A DNA stretch of 64,000 nt from Pelagibacterium luteolum. GTDB lineage: Bacteria > Pseudomonadota > Alphaproteobacteria > Rhizobiales > Devosiaceae. The position numbers were made by a program, and so were the translations under genes. Below, in pieces: positions 55,234-64,000 of this stretch (position 1 is the first letter of the stretch; each line of letters starts with the position of its first letter). The stretch is taken from positions 603,119 to 667,118 of the forward strand of contig NZ_FNCS01000001.1 in NCBI RefSeq assembly GCF_900100665.1, read 5' to 3'. The notes under the pieces were generated by a model, which worked only from the letters and a program-made list of their open reading frames with translations, did no database searches and had not been told where the DNA came from.

Positions 55234-55464
55234 CACCTCCACGGCTGGCAGGGCCCGCGCCCCCGGACTCCGCCAGCCGCACCAGCCTTCCGCTGGACAT
55301 GCGAGTACCGTCGCCCGGCCCGGACGCTGCACCGGGCCGGGTTGCACGCCTCCCAGCCCCTTTCGTTGCTGCAAACGCCCACCGTCTCCCTGGTGCGATA
55401 AGGTGGCCGCGAAGCGGTCGGATAAGAGGGGCCTTGAGCGCGAAAGACTTTACCCCACCGCACC

Positions 55465-56034
55465 CTATGCCCCAATCACCCCCACCTCGATCGCCCTCAC
55501 CCGCTCTTTATCATCCCGCACAAAACTCAACTCCCCCAGCGCATAAAGCGCCCCGCCGATCCGGGTGAGCGTCAGCCGCCCTTTGCACGCCCAGGGCCGG
55601 TCCTCATGGCTGAACGGAATAGCGAGCGCCAGAACGGCCGCGCTCTCGGCCAGCCCCCGCATCCGCGCGGCCATCGCTGGCAGGGCCGGGTTGATGTCAC
55701 AATCGAACAGCCAGCCAAATGTCTTGAGCGGCCCGCCACGCAACCTCAAGAACGCGCTGGCCTCAACGATAGCCAATTGGTCGTCGAACAAAACGAGCGG
55801 CGCCTGCGCCCCGCGCACGAACATCGCCAGCGCCTCGATCTCGGCCCGCCGTCGTCCCCAGATCAGCGCCGCGATCGCTTCGATATTGTGCGGCCGCGGC
55901 GTATCGCGACCGCTTTCCCAGCGCGACACCTGGCTTTGCGACACCCCGAGCGTCTGCGCCATGGCGCCCTGATTGATCCGCGCCCCGATCCGGAACCGTC
56001 GCAATGCCTGCCCGATATCGCCAGTGCCGTCCAT
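55465..56034 (-). CDS. XRE-type helix-turn-helix regulator
   Basis: 189 residues. The N-terminal ~65 residues form an XRE/Cro domain: ALRRFRIGARINQGAMAQTL followed by GVSQSQVSRWESGRDTPRPH. The rest (VRGAQAPLVLFDDQLAIVEA... CDINPALPAMAARM) is a possible PAS-like ligand domain, which I cannot name. No target is evident. Neighbours are a small secreted protein and a divergent outer-membrane-like gene. The 230 bp to the previous gene shows nothing clear. Confidence 0.85.
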   Translation of the reverse strand: MDGTGDIGQALRRFRIGARINQGAMAQTLGVSQSQVSRWESGRDTPRPHNIEAIAALIWGRRRAEIEALAMFVRGAQAPLVLFDDQLAIVEASAFLRLRGGPLKTFGWLFDCDINPALPAMAARMRGLAESAAVLALAIPFSHEDRPWACKGRLTLTRIGGALYALGELSFVRDDKERVRAIEVGVIGA

Positions 56035-56148
56035 GCCGCCTCCGGAAAACCCCTCATGGGTAGCGCATGGCCCTGTTCACCACGCCGCCGCCATTCTCGA
56101 TGCCATCAGACCACCGCGTTGGTGAACATCGTTTGAGAGGCCATATCC

Positions 56149-57294
56149 GTGATCGCCCTGAGGCTGACATTTTTCGCATGCGCCGTGATCGCCGCGATGC
56201 CGGCCCTTGCCCAGCCCCAGATCACCTCCGTCATCGAAACCGGTTGGACCTCCAACGCCTTGGGCAGTGCAGGTCAAAATGACGACGCCTACCTCACCCA
56301 GTCCCACACGATCGCGCTGGTCGGGGGCGACGAGACGATAGCGCTGCGTGCAGCAATTACCTTCGAGGACACGCGCTATCTCGCCTTTTACCGCGAGAAC
56401 GATTTTCAGGCCCGGATCGAGATCACCCCCGAAATCGCCCTTTCGGACACGGCCCGCCTGCGCGGCCGCTTCGCTCTCCTTTACGGCGAAGACGGCACCC
56501 AGCTCGCCCCCGGCCTCGGCGCGCGCGAACAGACGCTGGCCGGCTCCGCCGCCCTTCGCTACGAAACGCGTGTCGGCGATGGCATGTGGGGCCTTGATCT
56601 CGGCTATGAGGCCGGCCGCCCGCATCTTACCCATATCGAAGCCGATCTCGTGCCGCCCGCGCGCGCTTCGGCCCGCACCGATGGTGTCACCGCAGGCATC
56701 GATTTCGCCTTTCCCCTGTCCGAAACGATGGCGCTCCTGGCCGCCGCCCAATGGCAAAGCCTCGCCGTGCCGCCCGACAACCAGGCCCAGTTCGGCCGCC
56801 TCCCGCTTCACCATCTGCGCCTCGCCGCCGGTGGCGAAATCGCCGATGGCGCGGGATCGGCCTTTACCCTGCGCGGCGGCGTCGATGCTCTTTTCCCCGC
56901 CATCGATGGCCTCGATACGTTCTGGCGCGCCTATGGCGAGGCCCAGGTCCGCATCGCGATCTCCCCGCATCTGGCCCTGCGCGGCTCGCTCCTTATGGGT
57001 GCCGATATCGTTGACCCCGCCGATGGCTATGCTGACGCTCTGGTCTCCGGCCGCGCCGGCCTCATTGTTACGCCAGCCGAGGGCTGGGAACTCGATTTCG
57101 GCCCCTTCGCCAAAACCCGCGGCAGCATCGCTTTGGCCACGTCCATCGAGCGCCAACTCGGCTTTGAAGTGGCGCTCACCCGATCCTGGGCGCGCTATTC
57201 CCTCGCCGCGCGCCTCTCGCACAGCGCCGTCACCGGCCTCAACCCAAGCTACGAAGAAACCCGCCTCGGCTTACGCGTTGCGGTCAGTCTTTGA
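56149..57294 (+). CDS. Predicted outer-membrane beta-barrel protein
   Basis: 381 residues from a GTG at 56149 (AGAGG upstream). The signal peptide is IALRLTFFACAVIAAMPALA with cleavage near AQPQ. The mature part alternates short amphipathic strands rich in aromatic and Arg/Glu residues (AAITFEDTRYLAFYRENDFQ, RGRFALLYGEDGTQL, ARYSLAARLSHSAVTGLNPS). It ends YEETRLGLRVAVSL, a C-terminal strand with a hydrophobic terminus, as in barrels. No specific porin family is recognised. Confidence 0.72.
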   Translation: MIALRLTFFACAVIAAMPALAQPQITSVIETGWTSNALGSAGQNDDAYLTQSHTIALVGGDETIALRAAITFEDTRYLAFYRENDFQARIEITPEIALSDTARLRGRFALLYGEDGTQLAPGLGAREQTLAGSAALRYETRVGDGMWGLDLGYEAGRPHLTHIEADLVPPARASARTDGVTAGIDFAFPLSETMALLAAAQWQSLAVPPDNQAQFGRLPLHHLRLAAGGEIADGAGSAFTLRGGVDALFPAIDGLDTFWRAYGEAQVRIAISPHLALRGSLLMGADIVDPADGYADALVSGRAGLIVTPAEGWELDFGPFAKTRGSIALATSIERQLGFEVALTRSWARYSLAARLSHSAVTGLNPSYEETRLGLRVAVSL

Positions 57295-57359
57295 CAATTA
57301 TCCATTGAGTTCCCTCCCGGCCCTTGGCACAAGGAGCCCACACTTGGAGGGGAACCCAC

Positions 57360-58274
57360 ATGATCGTCGTTTTCGGCTCGATCAATATCGATCTCATCGG
57401 GCACGCCCCGACCCTGATGCGCCCCGGCGAAACCGTGCTTGGCTCCAGCCTTGAATTTTCCCCCGGCGGCAAGGGGGCCAATCAGGCCCTCGCGGCCAGC
57501 CGCGCCGGCGCTGAAGTGAAAATGGTCGGCTGCGTCGGCTCCGACGATTTCGCCAACCGCGCTTTGGCCCTCCTCAGCGAAGCGGAAATCGATCTCTCCG
57601 GCGTGCGCCGCATGGACCGCCATACCGGCACGGCCCTCATCATCGTCGACGACGAGGGTGAGAACATGATCACCGTCCTTCCCGGCGCCAATTCGCGCCT
57701 CACCGCCATGGCGCTGGAACAGGCCGGCATCGCAGAGGGCGACTATCTCCTCCTCCAGCTCGAAACCCCCATCGACGGCGTCATCGGCGCCGCGCGACAC
57801 GCACGCAAGGTCGGCGCCAAGGTGATCCTCAACCTCGCGCCCATCATGGATTTCGATCTCGCCCTGCTCGAAACCATAGACATCCTCGTCGTCAACGAAA
57901 CCGAGCTCGCCGGCGTCCTCACTCTGCTCAAGGCGCCAAAGTTAGAAGAAGCCGCGTCCGTCGCCTGGCTGGCCGAACGCCTCGGCATCACCGTCGTCGC
58001 CACCCTCGGCGCGCGCGGGGCCATCGCCGTGGCCGAAGAGACCCCCACCACGGTCCCCGCCCTCAAGATCAAACCCGTCGACACCGTCGGCGCCGGCGAT
58101 ACCTTCGTGGGCTATCTCGCTGCCGGTCTTGCCGAAGAGATCGATCTCACCTCCGCCATGGCGCGCGCTTCGGTTGCCGCTGGCCTTGCCTGCCTCACCC
58201 CGGGCGCCCAGCCCTCCATTCCCGAGCGCTATGCCGTCGAAGACCGCATCGCCGCCGACCTCTTAGGCCGATGA
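57360..58274 (+). CDS. rbsK: Ribokinase (PfkB family)
   Basis: This sugar kinase phosphorylates ribose at O5. The 304 residues have VVFGSINIDLIGHAPTLMRP, PGGKGANQALAASRAGAEVK (first PfkB signature) and DTVGAGDTFVGYLAAGL (second signature with the catalytic Asp near residue 247). NLAPIMDFDLALLETIDILV and VNETEL are also typical. GGAGGGG lies before the ATG at 57360. No ribose transporter is beside it, so another PfkB substrate is possible. The next gene overlaps by 4 bases. Confidence 0.9.
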   Translation: MIVVFGSINIDLIGHAPTLMRPGETVLGSSLEFSPGGKGANQALAASRAGAEVKMVGCVGSDDFANRALALLSEAEIDLSGVRRMDRHTGTALIIVDDEGENMITVLPGANSRLTAMALEQAGIAEGDYLLLQLETPIDGVIGAARHARKVGAKVILNLAPIMDFDLALLETIDILVVNETELAGVLTLLKAPKLEEAASVAWLAERLGITVVATLGARGAIAVAEETPTTVPALKIKPVDTVGAGDTFVGYLAAGLAEEIDLTSAMARASVAAGLACLTPGAQPSIPERYAVEDRIAADLLGR

Positions 58275-59485
58275 CAGAAACCCTCACCATCGAACGCCTC
58301 GGCCATCGCGGCGAAGGCGTTGCCATGCGCCGCGACAAGCCAGTCTTTGTTCCCCTGACCCTGCCCGGCGAAACGATCACCGCCGAGATCGAGGGCAATC
58401 GCGGCCAGCTCGTCGACATCCTTACCCCCAGCCCCGATCGCCAGCCCGCCCCCTGCCCGCATTTCGGCGCCTGCGGCGGCTGCCAGCTCCAGCATCTGAC
58501 GCCCCCGGCCTATCTTGCCTTCAAGCGCGGCCTCGTCGTCGATGCGCTCTCGCGCGCCGGTGTCGAGGCCGAAGTCGCCGACCCCGTCATGGCCCACGGC
58601 GCTGGCCGCCGCCGCGCCACGCTGCACGCGGCCAGCGCGCGAGCGGGCCATAGCGCTGTCGCCGGGTTCATGGCGCTCCGCAGCCACGACATTCACGATC
58701 TCGATCGCTGCCCCATCCTCGTGCCGGCCCTCGCGCCGGCCCCCGATATCGCCCGCGCCATCGCGGCAACCCTCGGGCCCTGCGATATCGCCTTTACCGC
58801 CACAGATCTCGGCCTCGACATCGCCATCCGCGTGAAGGGCGGCAAGCCCAACTCTAGGCTCACCGCCATTGCACGCCAGTTCGATCTCGCCCGACTGTCG
58901 CTCAATGGCGAGCCGCTGATCGTCCACCGCCAGCCCTTCGTCACCATGGGGCCGTCCCTGGTGCCGGTCCCCGTATCGAGCTTTCTCCAAGCCACAGCCG
59001 AAGCCGAAAATATTCTTGCCGGTCTGGTGGTCGAAGCGGTCAAGAGCCGCAAGAAAATCGCCGACCTCTTTTGCGGCGTCGGACCCTTCGCCCTACGCCT
59101 GGCCCAGTCCGCACCGGTCTTTGCCGCCGATAGCGACGTCCCGGCCTTGGCCGCCCTCGACGCGGCTCGGCGCAACACAAAGGGCTTAAAGCCCATCACC
59201 GCCGAACGGCGCGATCTCTTCCGTGAACCCCTCGTCGATTTCGAACTCAAGCGCTTCGACGCCGTCGTCCTAGATCCACCCCGCGCCGGCGCCGAAGCCC
59301 AGATCGCCGAGCTGGCACGATCGAAGGTCAAAACAATCGCCTATGTCAGCTGCGATCCCCAGAGTTTCGCCCGCGACGCCGCTTCGCTGATCGCCGGTGG
59401 CTATAAAATCTCGACGGTCACGCCCGTCGACCAATTCGTCTTCTCCGCCCACATCGAACTCTTTGCAGTTTTCGACAGGCCGTAG
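58271..59485 (+). CDS. TrmA/RlmD-type SAM-dependent RNA (uracil-5-)methyltransferase
   Basis: 404 residues: an N-terminal TRAM-like beta domain (IERLGHRGEGVAMRRDKPVF), then CPHFGACGGCQLQH with a further Cys in DRCPI giving the 4Fe-4S cluster. The Rossmann methyltransferase domain has LFCGVGPFALRLAQS (near 266), VVLDPPRAGAEAQIAELA and the catalytic Cys in AYVSCDPQSFARD (near 361). DQFVFSAHIELFAVF completes it. It should methylate U in 23S rRNA or tRNA; the exact site cannot be read from sequence. Its start overlaps the ribokinase stop codon. Confidence 0.93.
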   Translation: MTETLTIERLGHRGEGVAMRRDKPVFVPLTLPGETITAEIEGNRGQLVDILTPSPDRQPAPCPHFGACGGCQLQHLTPPAYLAFKRGLVVDALSRAGVEAEVADPVMAHGAGRRRATLHAASARAGHSAVAGFMALRSHDIHDLDRCPILVPALAPAPDIARAIAATLGPCDIAFTATDLGLDIAIRVKGGKPNSRLTAIARQFDLARLSLNGEPLIVHRQPFVTMGPSLVPVPVSSFLQATAEAENILAGLVVEAVKSRKKIADLFCGVGPFALRLAQSAPVFAADSDVPALAALDAARRNTKGLKPITAERRDLFREPLVDFELKRFDAVVLDPPRAGAEAQIAELARSKVKTIAYVSCDPQSFARDAASLIAGGYKISTVTPVDQFVFSAHIELFAVFDRP

Positions 59486-59628
59486 CGCAAACGCAAATTC
59501 CTGTTGTGCATCGTGACGATAGTGTCACAATGTCGCACCCGTCACGCAAAAATGCGGACGGTCGGTCGCGCAATTGTGGCGTGAGGAGGAGGCAATGGGA
59601 GGCATCGCGACACCGTCGTTACAGAACG

Positions 59629-59654
59629 GCAAACCCTGACATGCAGGGTTTTGC
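59629..59654 (+). terminator. Hairpin downstream of the methyltransferase gene
   Basis: GCAAACCCTG and CAGGGTTTTGC form a 9-10 bp stem with a 5-base loop and a TTTT inside the right arm. It could end the ribokinase-methyltransferase transcript just before the ugp promoter region, though no T-tract lies after the stem. Confidence 0.4.
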
Positions 59655-59656
59655 AC

Positions 59657-59684
59657 CGTCACGCAAACGTCACGAGATCGTCAC
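59657..59684 (+). promoter_or_regulatory. Triple CGTCAC direct repeat, PhoB-box-like, upstream of ugpB
   Basis: CGTCAC occurs at 59657, 59668 and 59679, exactly 11 bp apart, with AT-containing 5-base spacers. PhoB boxes are 7-bp half sites with 11-bp periodicity (C-T/G-GTCAC-like), and ugp genes are classical phosphate-starvation targets. The site lies about 90 bp before the ugpB start. Confidence 0.6.
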
Positions 59685-59774
59685 CTGAGCTTTGCACGCC
59701 CCGATTAGGCATCTGGCCATGGCGCAAGCCATCGGCCGGGACGCGGTCGCAACGACTTTGATCGGGAGAACATC

Positions 59775-61100
59775 ATGTCTAAGACACTTCTGGCGACCGG
59801 CACCGCCCTCGCCACGCTTCTCGCTTCGACGGGCGCAAGCTTTGCCCAGACCGAAATCGCCTGGTGGCATGCCATGAGCGGCGAGCTCGGCGCCAAGCTC
59901 GAAGAAGTCGCCCAGGGCTTTAACGATACCCAGGACGACTACGAAATCGTCCCCGTCTATCGCGGCACCTATGGCGAAACGCTGACCGCCGCCATCGCCG
60001 CCTTCCGGGCCAACGAACAGCCGGCGATCGTTCAGGTCTATGAAGTGGGCACCGGTACAATGATGGCCGCCGAAGGCGCCGTCTATCCGGTCTATCAGCT
60101 CATGGCAGACAACGGCCTCGAATTCGATCCGGCCAATTATCTCTCCTCGGTCGTGGGCTATTATTCCGACACGGAAGGCAACATCCTCTCGCTACCGTTC
60201 AACTCGTCCACCCCGATCATGTACTACAACAAGGACGTGTTCGAAGAAGCCGGTCTCGACCCCGAAACACCCCCGGCCACCTGGGCCGAAATGGAAGCGG
60301 CGATGAACCAGATCGTCGACTCCGGCGCCGCCCCTTGCGGTCTCACCACAGCGTGGATTTCCTGGATCCACACCGAAAACTTCTCGGCCCTTCACGATCT
60401 GCCCTATGGCACGATGGAGAACGGCTTTGGCGGTCTGGGCACCGAGTTCGTCATGAACAACGAACACCTCGCCACCCATTGGGACAATCTCAAGCGCTGG
60501 CAGGACGAAGGCATCTTCCGTTACGGCGGCCCCGAAGGCGGCCCAGATGCGCAGCCCCTGTTCCTGGCCGGCGAATGCGGCCTGTTCATGAACTCCTCGG
60601 CCGGTCGCGCCGCCATCGTCGCCAATGCCGATTTCGAAGTCGGTTTCGCCCCGCTCCCCTATTATGACGACGTCATCGACAGCCCGATGAACTCGATCAT
60701 CGGCGGCGCCACCCTCTGGACGCTTCAGGGCCGCCCTGCCGAAGAATATGCAGGCGTCGCGGCGTTCTACGACTATCTCTCGAGCCCCGAAGTCCAGGCG
60801 GACTGGCACCAGTTCACCGGCTATCTCCCCATCACCAACGCGTCTTACGAGCTTGGCCAGGAACAGGGCTATTACGAAGAAAACCCCGGCTCGGACACCT
60901 CGATCCTGCAGATGACCCGCGTCGAGCCCAATGAAAATTCCAAGGGCATAAGGTTCGGCTCCTACACCCAGATCCGCGCCCTGATCGACGAAGAATTCGA
61001 AGCCGTCCTCGCGGGCGACAAAACCGCCCAGGAAGCCCTCGACTCCCTCGTCACCCGCGGCAACGCCCTTCTCCGCGAATTCGAAGCCGCCAACGGCTAA
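59775..61100 (+). CDS. ugpB: sn-Glycerol-3-phosphate ABC transporter substrate-binding protein
   Basis: This periplasmic binding protein delivers glycerol-3-phosphate or glycerophosphodiesters to the UgpAE permease. The 441 residues have a signal peptide (LATGTALATLLASTGASFAQ), then TEIAWWHAMSGELGAKLEEV, NDTQDDYEIVPVYRGTYGET and IVQVYEVGTGTMMAAEGAVY. These, with FNSSTPIMYYNKDVFEEAGL, are characteristic of UgpB rather than general sugar-binding proteins. GGGAGAA precedes the ATG. It is followed by a 271-bp gap holding hairpins before ugpA. Confidence 0.95.
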   Translation: MSKTLLATGTALATLLASTGASFAQTEIAWWHAMSGELGAKLEEVAQGFNDTQDDYEIVPVYRGTYGETLTAAIAAFRANEQPAIVQVYEVGTGTMMAAEGAVYPVYQLMADNGLEFDPANYLSSVVGYYSDTEGNILSLPFNSSTPIMYYNKDVFEEAGLDPETPPATWAEMEAAMNQIVDSGAAPCGLTTAWISWIHTENFSALHDLPYGTMENGFGGLGTEFVMNNEHLATHWDNLKRWQDEGIFRYGGPEGGPDAQPLFLAGECGLFMNSSAGRAAIVANADFEVGFAPLPYYDDVIDSPMNSIIGGATLWTLQGRPAEEYAGVAAFYDYLSSPEVQADWHQFTGYLPITNASYELGQEQGYYEENPGSDTSILQMTRVEPNENSKGIRFGSYTQIRALIDEEFEAVLAGDKTAQEALDSLVTRGNALLREFEAANG

Positions 61101-61140
61101 GTGGTTGGGGGCGGTGGCCGGTCTTTGATGACCCGGCCTT

Positions 61141-61277
61141 TCCCCATCCACCAGCCTGTCCCCTCTCCCCGCCGGGGAGAGGGCTAGGGTAAGGGGCTGC
61201 TGAGCGAGAGAAGGCCCCAGCACCCACCTCACCCACCCCCGTCACCCGGGATGCATTCCCGGGGCCCAGCAGCAGCG
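61141..61277. repeat. Hairpin repeats in the ugpB-ugpA gap
   Basis: CCCCTCTCCCCGCCGGGGAGAGGG (about 61158-61185) is an almost perfect palindrome of the CCCTCTCCC family. GTCACCCGGGATGCATTCCCGGGGCC (61240-61266) is a second one, resembling half of the palindromes at 38288 and 46929. They sit between the binding-protein gene and the permease genes, where they could stabilise the ugpB message end or attenuate read-through. The rest of the 61101-61371 gap shows no gene. Confidence 0.7.
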
Positions 61278-61371
61278 CCTGCCAAAAGCGCCGCGCCCAA
61301 AATCGCCCCAAGACGGCCCCAGCCGCCTCGGGGCCAAATCAAAAAGACCAACCGCACAGCCGGGGCCGAAT

Positions 61372-62256
61372 ATGCAGACCAAGCGAACGATCTTTTCCAA
61401 CAAGGGCCTGCCCTATCTGCTGCTCGCCCCCCAGCTTGCCGTCACCATCATCTTTTTCATCTGGCCCGCCGCCCAGGCCATCAAATCGAGCTTCGAGCGC
61501 GAAGATCCCTTCGGCCTGCGCACCACCTTTATCTGGTTCGATAATTACACGCGGCTTTTCGCCGACCCGACCTATCTGAACGCCTTCGGCCGCACCCTGA
61601 TCTTTGCCGTCGGCGTCACCTTCATCTCCATGGCGATCGCCCTTCTGATGGCCGTCGCCGTCAATCGCCTGCTGCGCACTGGAAAGATTTACACCACCCT
61701 TCTCGTCTGGCCCTACGCCGTTGCCCCGGTCGTTGCCGGCATCTTGTGGTGGTTCATGTTCAACCCCTCGATCGGCATCCTGCCCTATGTGCTCGGCCAG
61801 TTCGGCATCAACTGGAACCACAGGATCGTCGGCAACCACGCGATGATCCTTGTGATCATCGCCGCCGCGTGGAAGCAGATTTCCTATAATTTCCTGTTCT
61901 TTCTCGCGGGGCTGCAATCGATCCCTGCGTCGCTGAACGAAGCCGCCGCCATCGATGGCGCGGGCCCCTTCAAGCGCTTCTGGACGATCGTCTTCCCGCT
62001 CTTGTCGCCCACGACGTTCTTCCTCCTCATCATCAACGTCAATTACGCCATGTTCGACACGTTTGGGGTCATCGACGGCACCACCTCGGGCGGCCCGAAC
62101 CAGGCTACCAACATCCTCGTCTACAAGGTCTATGCCGACGGGTTCCTCGGGCTCAACATCGGCTCGTCAGCCGCCCAATCGGTCATTTTGATGCTCATCG
62201 TCATCGGTCTGGTCTTCGTCCAGTTCCGCTATGTCGAGCGGCGCGTGCAGTACTGA
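61372..62256 (+). CDS. ugpA: sn-Glycerol-3-phosphate ABC transporter permease UgpA
   Basis: 294 residues, six predicted membrane helices beginning LLLAPQLAVTIIFFIWPAAQ. The permease EAA loop is LNEAAAIDGAGPFKRFWTIV. NYAMFDTFGVIDGTTSGGPN with TNILVYKVYADGF is typical of UgpA-type proteins. It pairs with UgpE to form the membrane channel. The ATG at 61372 follows GGGGCCGAAT. Confidence 0.94.
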   Translation: MQTKRTIFSNKGLPYLLLAPQLAVTIIFFIWPAAQAIKSSFEREDPFGLRTTFIWFDNYTRLFADPTYLNAFGRTLIFAVGVTFISMAIALLMAVAVNRLLRTGKIYTTLLVWPYAVAPVVAGILWWFMFNPSIGILPYVLGQFGINWNHRIVGNHAMILVIIAAAWKQISYNFLFFLAGLQSIPASLNEAAAIDGAGPFKRFWTIVFPLLSPTTFFLLIINVNYAMFDTFGVIDGTTSGGPNQATNILVYKVYADGFLGLNIGSSAAQSVILMLIVIGLVFVQFRYVERRVQY

Positions 62257-62272
62257 GCCTGGAGAAACCCCA

Positions 62273-63121
62273 ATGGTTGAAAATCGCCCCTGGCTCAATG
62301 TCGCCACCCACCTGATCCTGATCATCGGCGTCGCGATCGTCGTCTTCCCGGTCTATATCGCGTTCATCGCCTCCACCCAGGCGCCCGGCACCTTCTACCG
62401 CTCGATCACCCCGCTCCTGCCGGGCCCCTCGATGATCGACAATTACTGGGAAATGCTGACAACCGGCATGTCCACGGCCGGCGCCCCGCCGCTCTGGCTG
62501 ATGCTCATCAACTCTACATGGATGGCCATCATCATAACGGTCGGCAAGATATCGATCTCGATCATCTCGGCCTATGCAATCGTCTATTTCAAATTCCCCT
62601 TTCGGACCTTTGCCTTCTGGATCATCTTCATCACCCTGATGCTGCCGGTCGAAGTGCGCATCATTCCAACCTTCGCCGTGGTGTCCGATCTGGGGCTTTT
62701 GAATTCCTATGTCGGCCTCACCCTGCCCCTGATCGCCTCGGCCACCGCCACCTTCCTCTTCCGCCAGTTCTTTCTGACGGTCCCCGACGAATTGATGGAA
62801 GCCGCTCGCGTCGATGGCGCCGGCCCGATCAAGTTCTTTAAAGATATCCTCTTGCCCCTGAGCCGCACCAACATCGCAGCGCTCTCGGTCATCATGTTCA
62901 TCTATGGCTGGGTGCAATATCTCTGGCCGCTGCTCGTCACCACCGACAGCCGCTATTACACGGTCGTCATGGGCATCAAGCGCCTTGCGGCGCGCGGCGA
63001 TACCGAGCCGCAATGGAATCTCATCATGGCCGCCGTGATCCTCGCCATGCTGCCCCCCGTCCTCGTCGTCATCTTCATGCAGCGCCTGTTCGTCAAGGGC
63101 CTGGTGGAAACGGAGAAATAA
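62273..63121 (+). CDS. ugpE: sn-Glycerol-3-phosphate ABC transporter permease UgpE
   Basis: 282 residues with six membrane helices ([60 protein letters not shown]) and the EAA loop [20 protein letters not shown]. The [12 protein letters not shown] and [14 protein letters not shown] segments are UgpE-like. The ATG at 62273 has CTGGAGAA upstream and lies 16 bases after ugpA. The frame extends upstream into ugpA. Confidence 0.94.
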   Translation: MVENRPWLNVATHLILIIGVAIVVFPVYIAFIASTQAPGTFYRSITPLLPGPSMIDNYWEMLTTGMSTAGAPPLWLMLINSTWMAIIITVGKISISIISAYAIVYFKFPFRTFAFWIIFITLMLPVEVRIIPTFAVVSDLGLLNSYVGLTLPLIASATATFLFRQFFLTVPDELMEAARVDGAGPIKFFKDILLPLSRTNIAALSVIMFIYGWVQYLWPLLVTTDSRYYTVVMGIKRLAARGDTEPQWNLIMAAVILAMLPPVLVVIFMQRLFVKGLVETEK

Positions 63122-63126
63122 CAACA

Positions 63127-64000
63127 ATGGCAACGATAAACCTTTCCCGTGTCACCAAGATTTATCCCGGCAATGTCGAAGCCATCAAAGGCATCGATCT
63201 TTCGATCGCCGATGGCGAACTCGTCGTGCTCGTGGGCCCCTCGGGCTGCGGCAAGTCCACCCTGTTGCGCATGATTGCCGGGCTCGAGACCATCACCGCC
63301 GGCGAAATTTCCATCGGCGAGCGCGTCGTCAACACCCTCGAGCCCGCGGACCGCGACATCGCCATGGTGTTCCAGAACTACGCGCTCTATCCCCACATGA
63401 CGGTGCGCGGAAATCTTGAATACGGGCTCAAAAACCGCAACACGCCCAAACCCGAAATCGAAGCGCGAGTAAACGAAGCCGCGCGCATTCTTGAAATCGA
63501 ACAATTCCTCGATCGCAAGCCGCGCCAGCTTTCGGGCGGCCAGCGCCAGCGCGTCGCCATGGGCCGTGCCATCGTGCGCAAGCCCAAGGCGTTCCTCTTC
63601 GACGAACCGCTCTCCAACCTCGATGCAAAACTGCGCGGCCAGATGCGGGTCGAAATCCGCCGTCTGCAGAAAACCCTGGGCACCACGTCGGTCTATGTCA
63701 CCCACGACCAGCTCGAAGCCATGACCCTCGCCGATAAGCTCGTCGTGATGAACGGCGGCGTCATCGAACAGGTCGGCAAGCCCCTCGATATCTATACCGA
63801 CCCCGCCTCGGTCTTCGTCGCCGGCTTCATGGGCTCGCCCGGCATGAACCTTGTGCCCGTCGAAACCCTAAAGACCCTCGCTGGCACCCTGCCCGACACC
63901 ATACCCACCGCGACCGGCACCATCGGCATCCGCCCCGAAGACATGTTGCTCGCAGCACCCTCGGCGCCGCACATCGCCTTCGACGTCATCCTCGATGCCA
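63127..64000 (+). CDS. ugpC: sn-Glycerol-3-phosphate ABC transporter ATP-binding protein UgpC (truncated by window edge)
   Basis: The first 291 residues of the ATPase of the Ugp importer. Visible are Walker [21 protein letters not shown], the Q-loop [13 protein letters not shown], the signature [20 protein letters not shown], Walker [15 protein letters not shown] and the H-loop [15 protein letters not shown]. The start of the C-terminal regulatory OB-like domain is reached ([10 protein letters not shown]). It begins 5 bases after ugpE. The downstream partner (often ugpQ) lies outside the window. Confidence 0.94.
   Translation, partial: MATINLSRVTKIYPGNVEAIKGIDLSIADGELVVLVGPSGCGKSTLLRMIAGLETITAGEISIGERVVNTLEPADRDIAMVFQNYALYPHMTVRGNLEYGLKNRNTPKPEIEARVNEAARILEIEQFLDRKPRQLSGGQRQRVAMGRAIVRKPKAFLFDEPLSNLDAKLRGQMRVEIRRLQKTLGTTSVYVTHDQLEAMTLADKLVVMNGGVIEQVGKPLDIYTDPASVFVAGFMGSPGMNLVPVETLKTLAGTLPDTIPTATGTIGIRPEDMLLAAPSAPHIAFDVILDA

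Overview
The window is about 64 kb of a high-GC alphaproteobacterial chromosome, most likely from the Hyphomicrobiales (Rhizobiales). I infer a Devosia/Pelagibacterium-like organism only from overall gene style and cannot prove the genus. Indicators of the order are an Irr-type Fur regulator, an HWE-type histidine kinase, a TIGR02300 acidic protein, DUF1150 next to a small heat-shock gene, DUF2259 beside dut, an MmcB-type nuclease, single-domain RNase D, and several rhizobial-style intergenic palindromes. Genes are densely packed with many start/stop overlaps.

Layout. (1) 0-9.3 kb, minus strand: a truncated membrane protein, then gyrB, recF, dnaN, dnaA, rpsT and mutM, the conserved replication/repair block. 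I see no canonical DnaA-box cluster beside dnaA. (2) 9.4-15.5 kb, plus strand: ubiE-ubiB-coaBC (ubiquinone and CoA biosynthesis), a lipoprotein, dut, a DUF2259 secreted protein and a MoeB/ThiF-like E1 enzyme. (3) 15.7-22.5 kb, minus strand: tRNA-Leu, rnd, lptC-lptA-lptB, rpoN, fabA and fabB, with a GFA-domain gene. (4) 22.6-34 kb, plus strand: an NDUFA9-like SDR, GST, queG, an epimerase-like SDR, rbfA, truB, an HWE sensor kinase, rpsO, pnp, and a YciI/hydrolase pair. (5) 34-43.4 kb, mixed: a 2-hydroxyacid dehydrogenase, an SH3 protein, irr, hpf-ptsN, DUF1150-hsp20 under a heat-shock promoter and probable RNA thermometer, a glycosyltransferase, a Sel1 protein, an AraC regulator and a GlsB-type protein. 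(6) 43.5-49.6 kb: a TadE/TadG-like pair, YdeI, tRNA-Ala, a repeat-rich gap, TIGR02300, azlCD and an MliC-like protein. (7) 49.6-59.5 kb: ureEFG without urease structural genes, an FeS-type photolyase with mmcB under a possible LexA box, a META-domain protein, a small secreted protein, an XRE regulator, a probable outer-membrane protein, ribokinase and a TrmA-type RNA methyltransferase. (8) 59.7-64 kb: the ugpBAEC glycerol-3-phosphate transporter operon preceded by PhoB-like direct repeats; ugpC runs off the right edge.

The most unusual content is in the gaps. A roughly 112-134 bp element with two internal hairpins occurs at least six times. Its hairpin arms vary in sequence while pairing appears to be kept. 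At every locus it lies just downstream of a minus-strand gene, always in the same orientation. Three further palindromic repeat families occupy other gaps. All functions are inferred from sequence reading; no database search was run.
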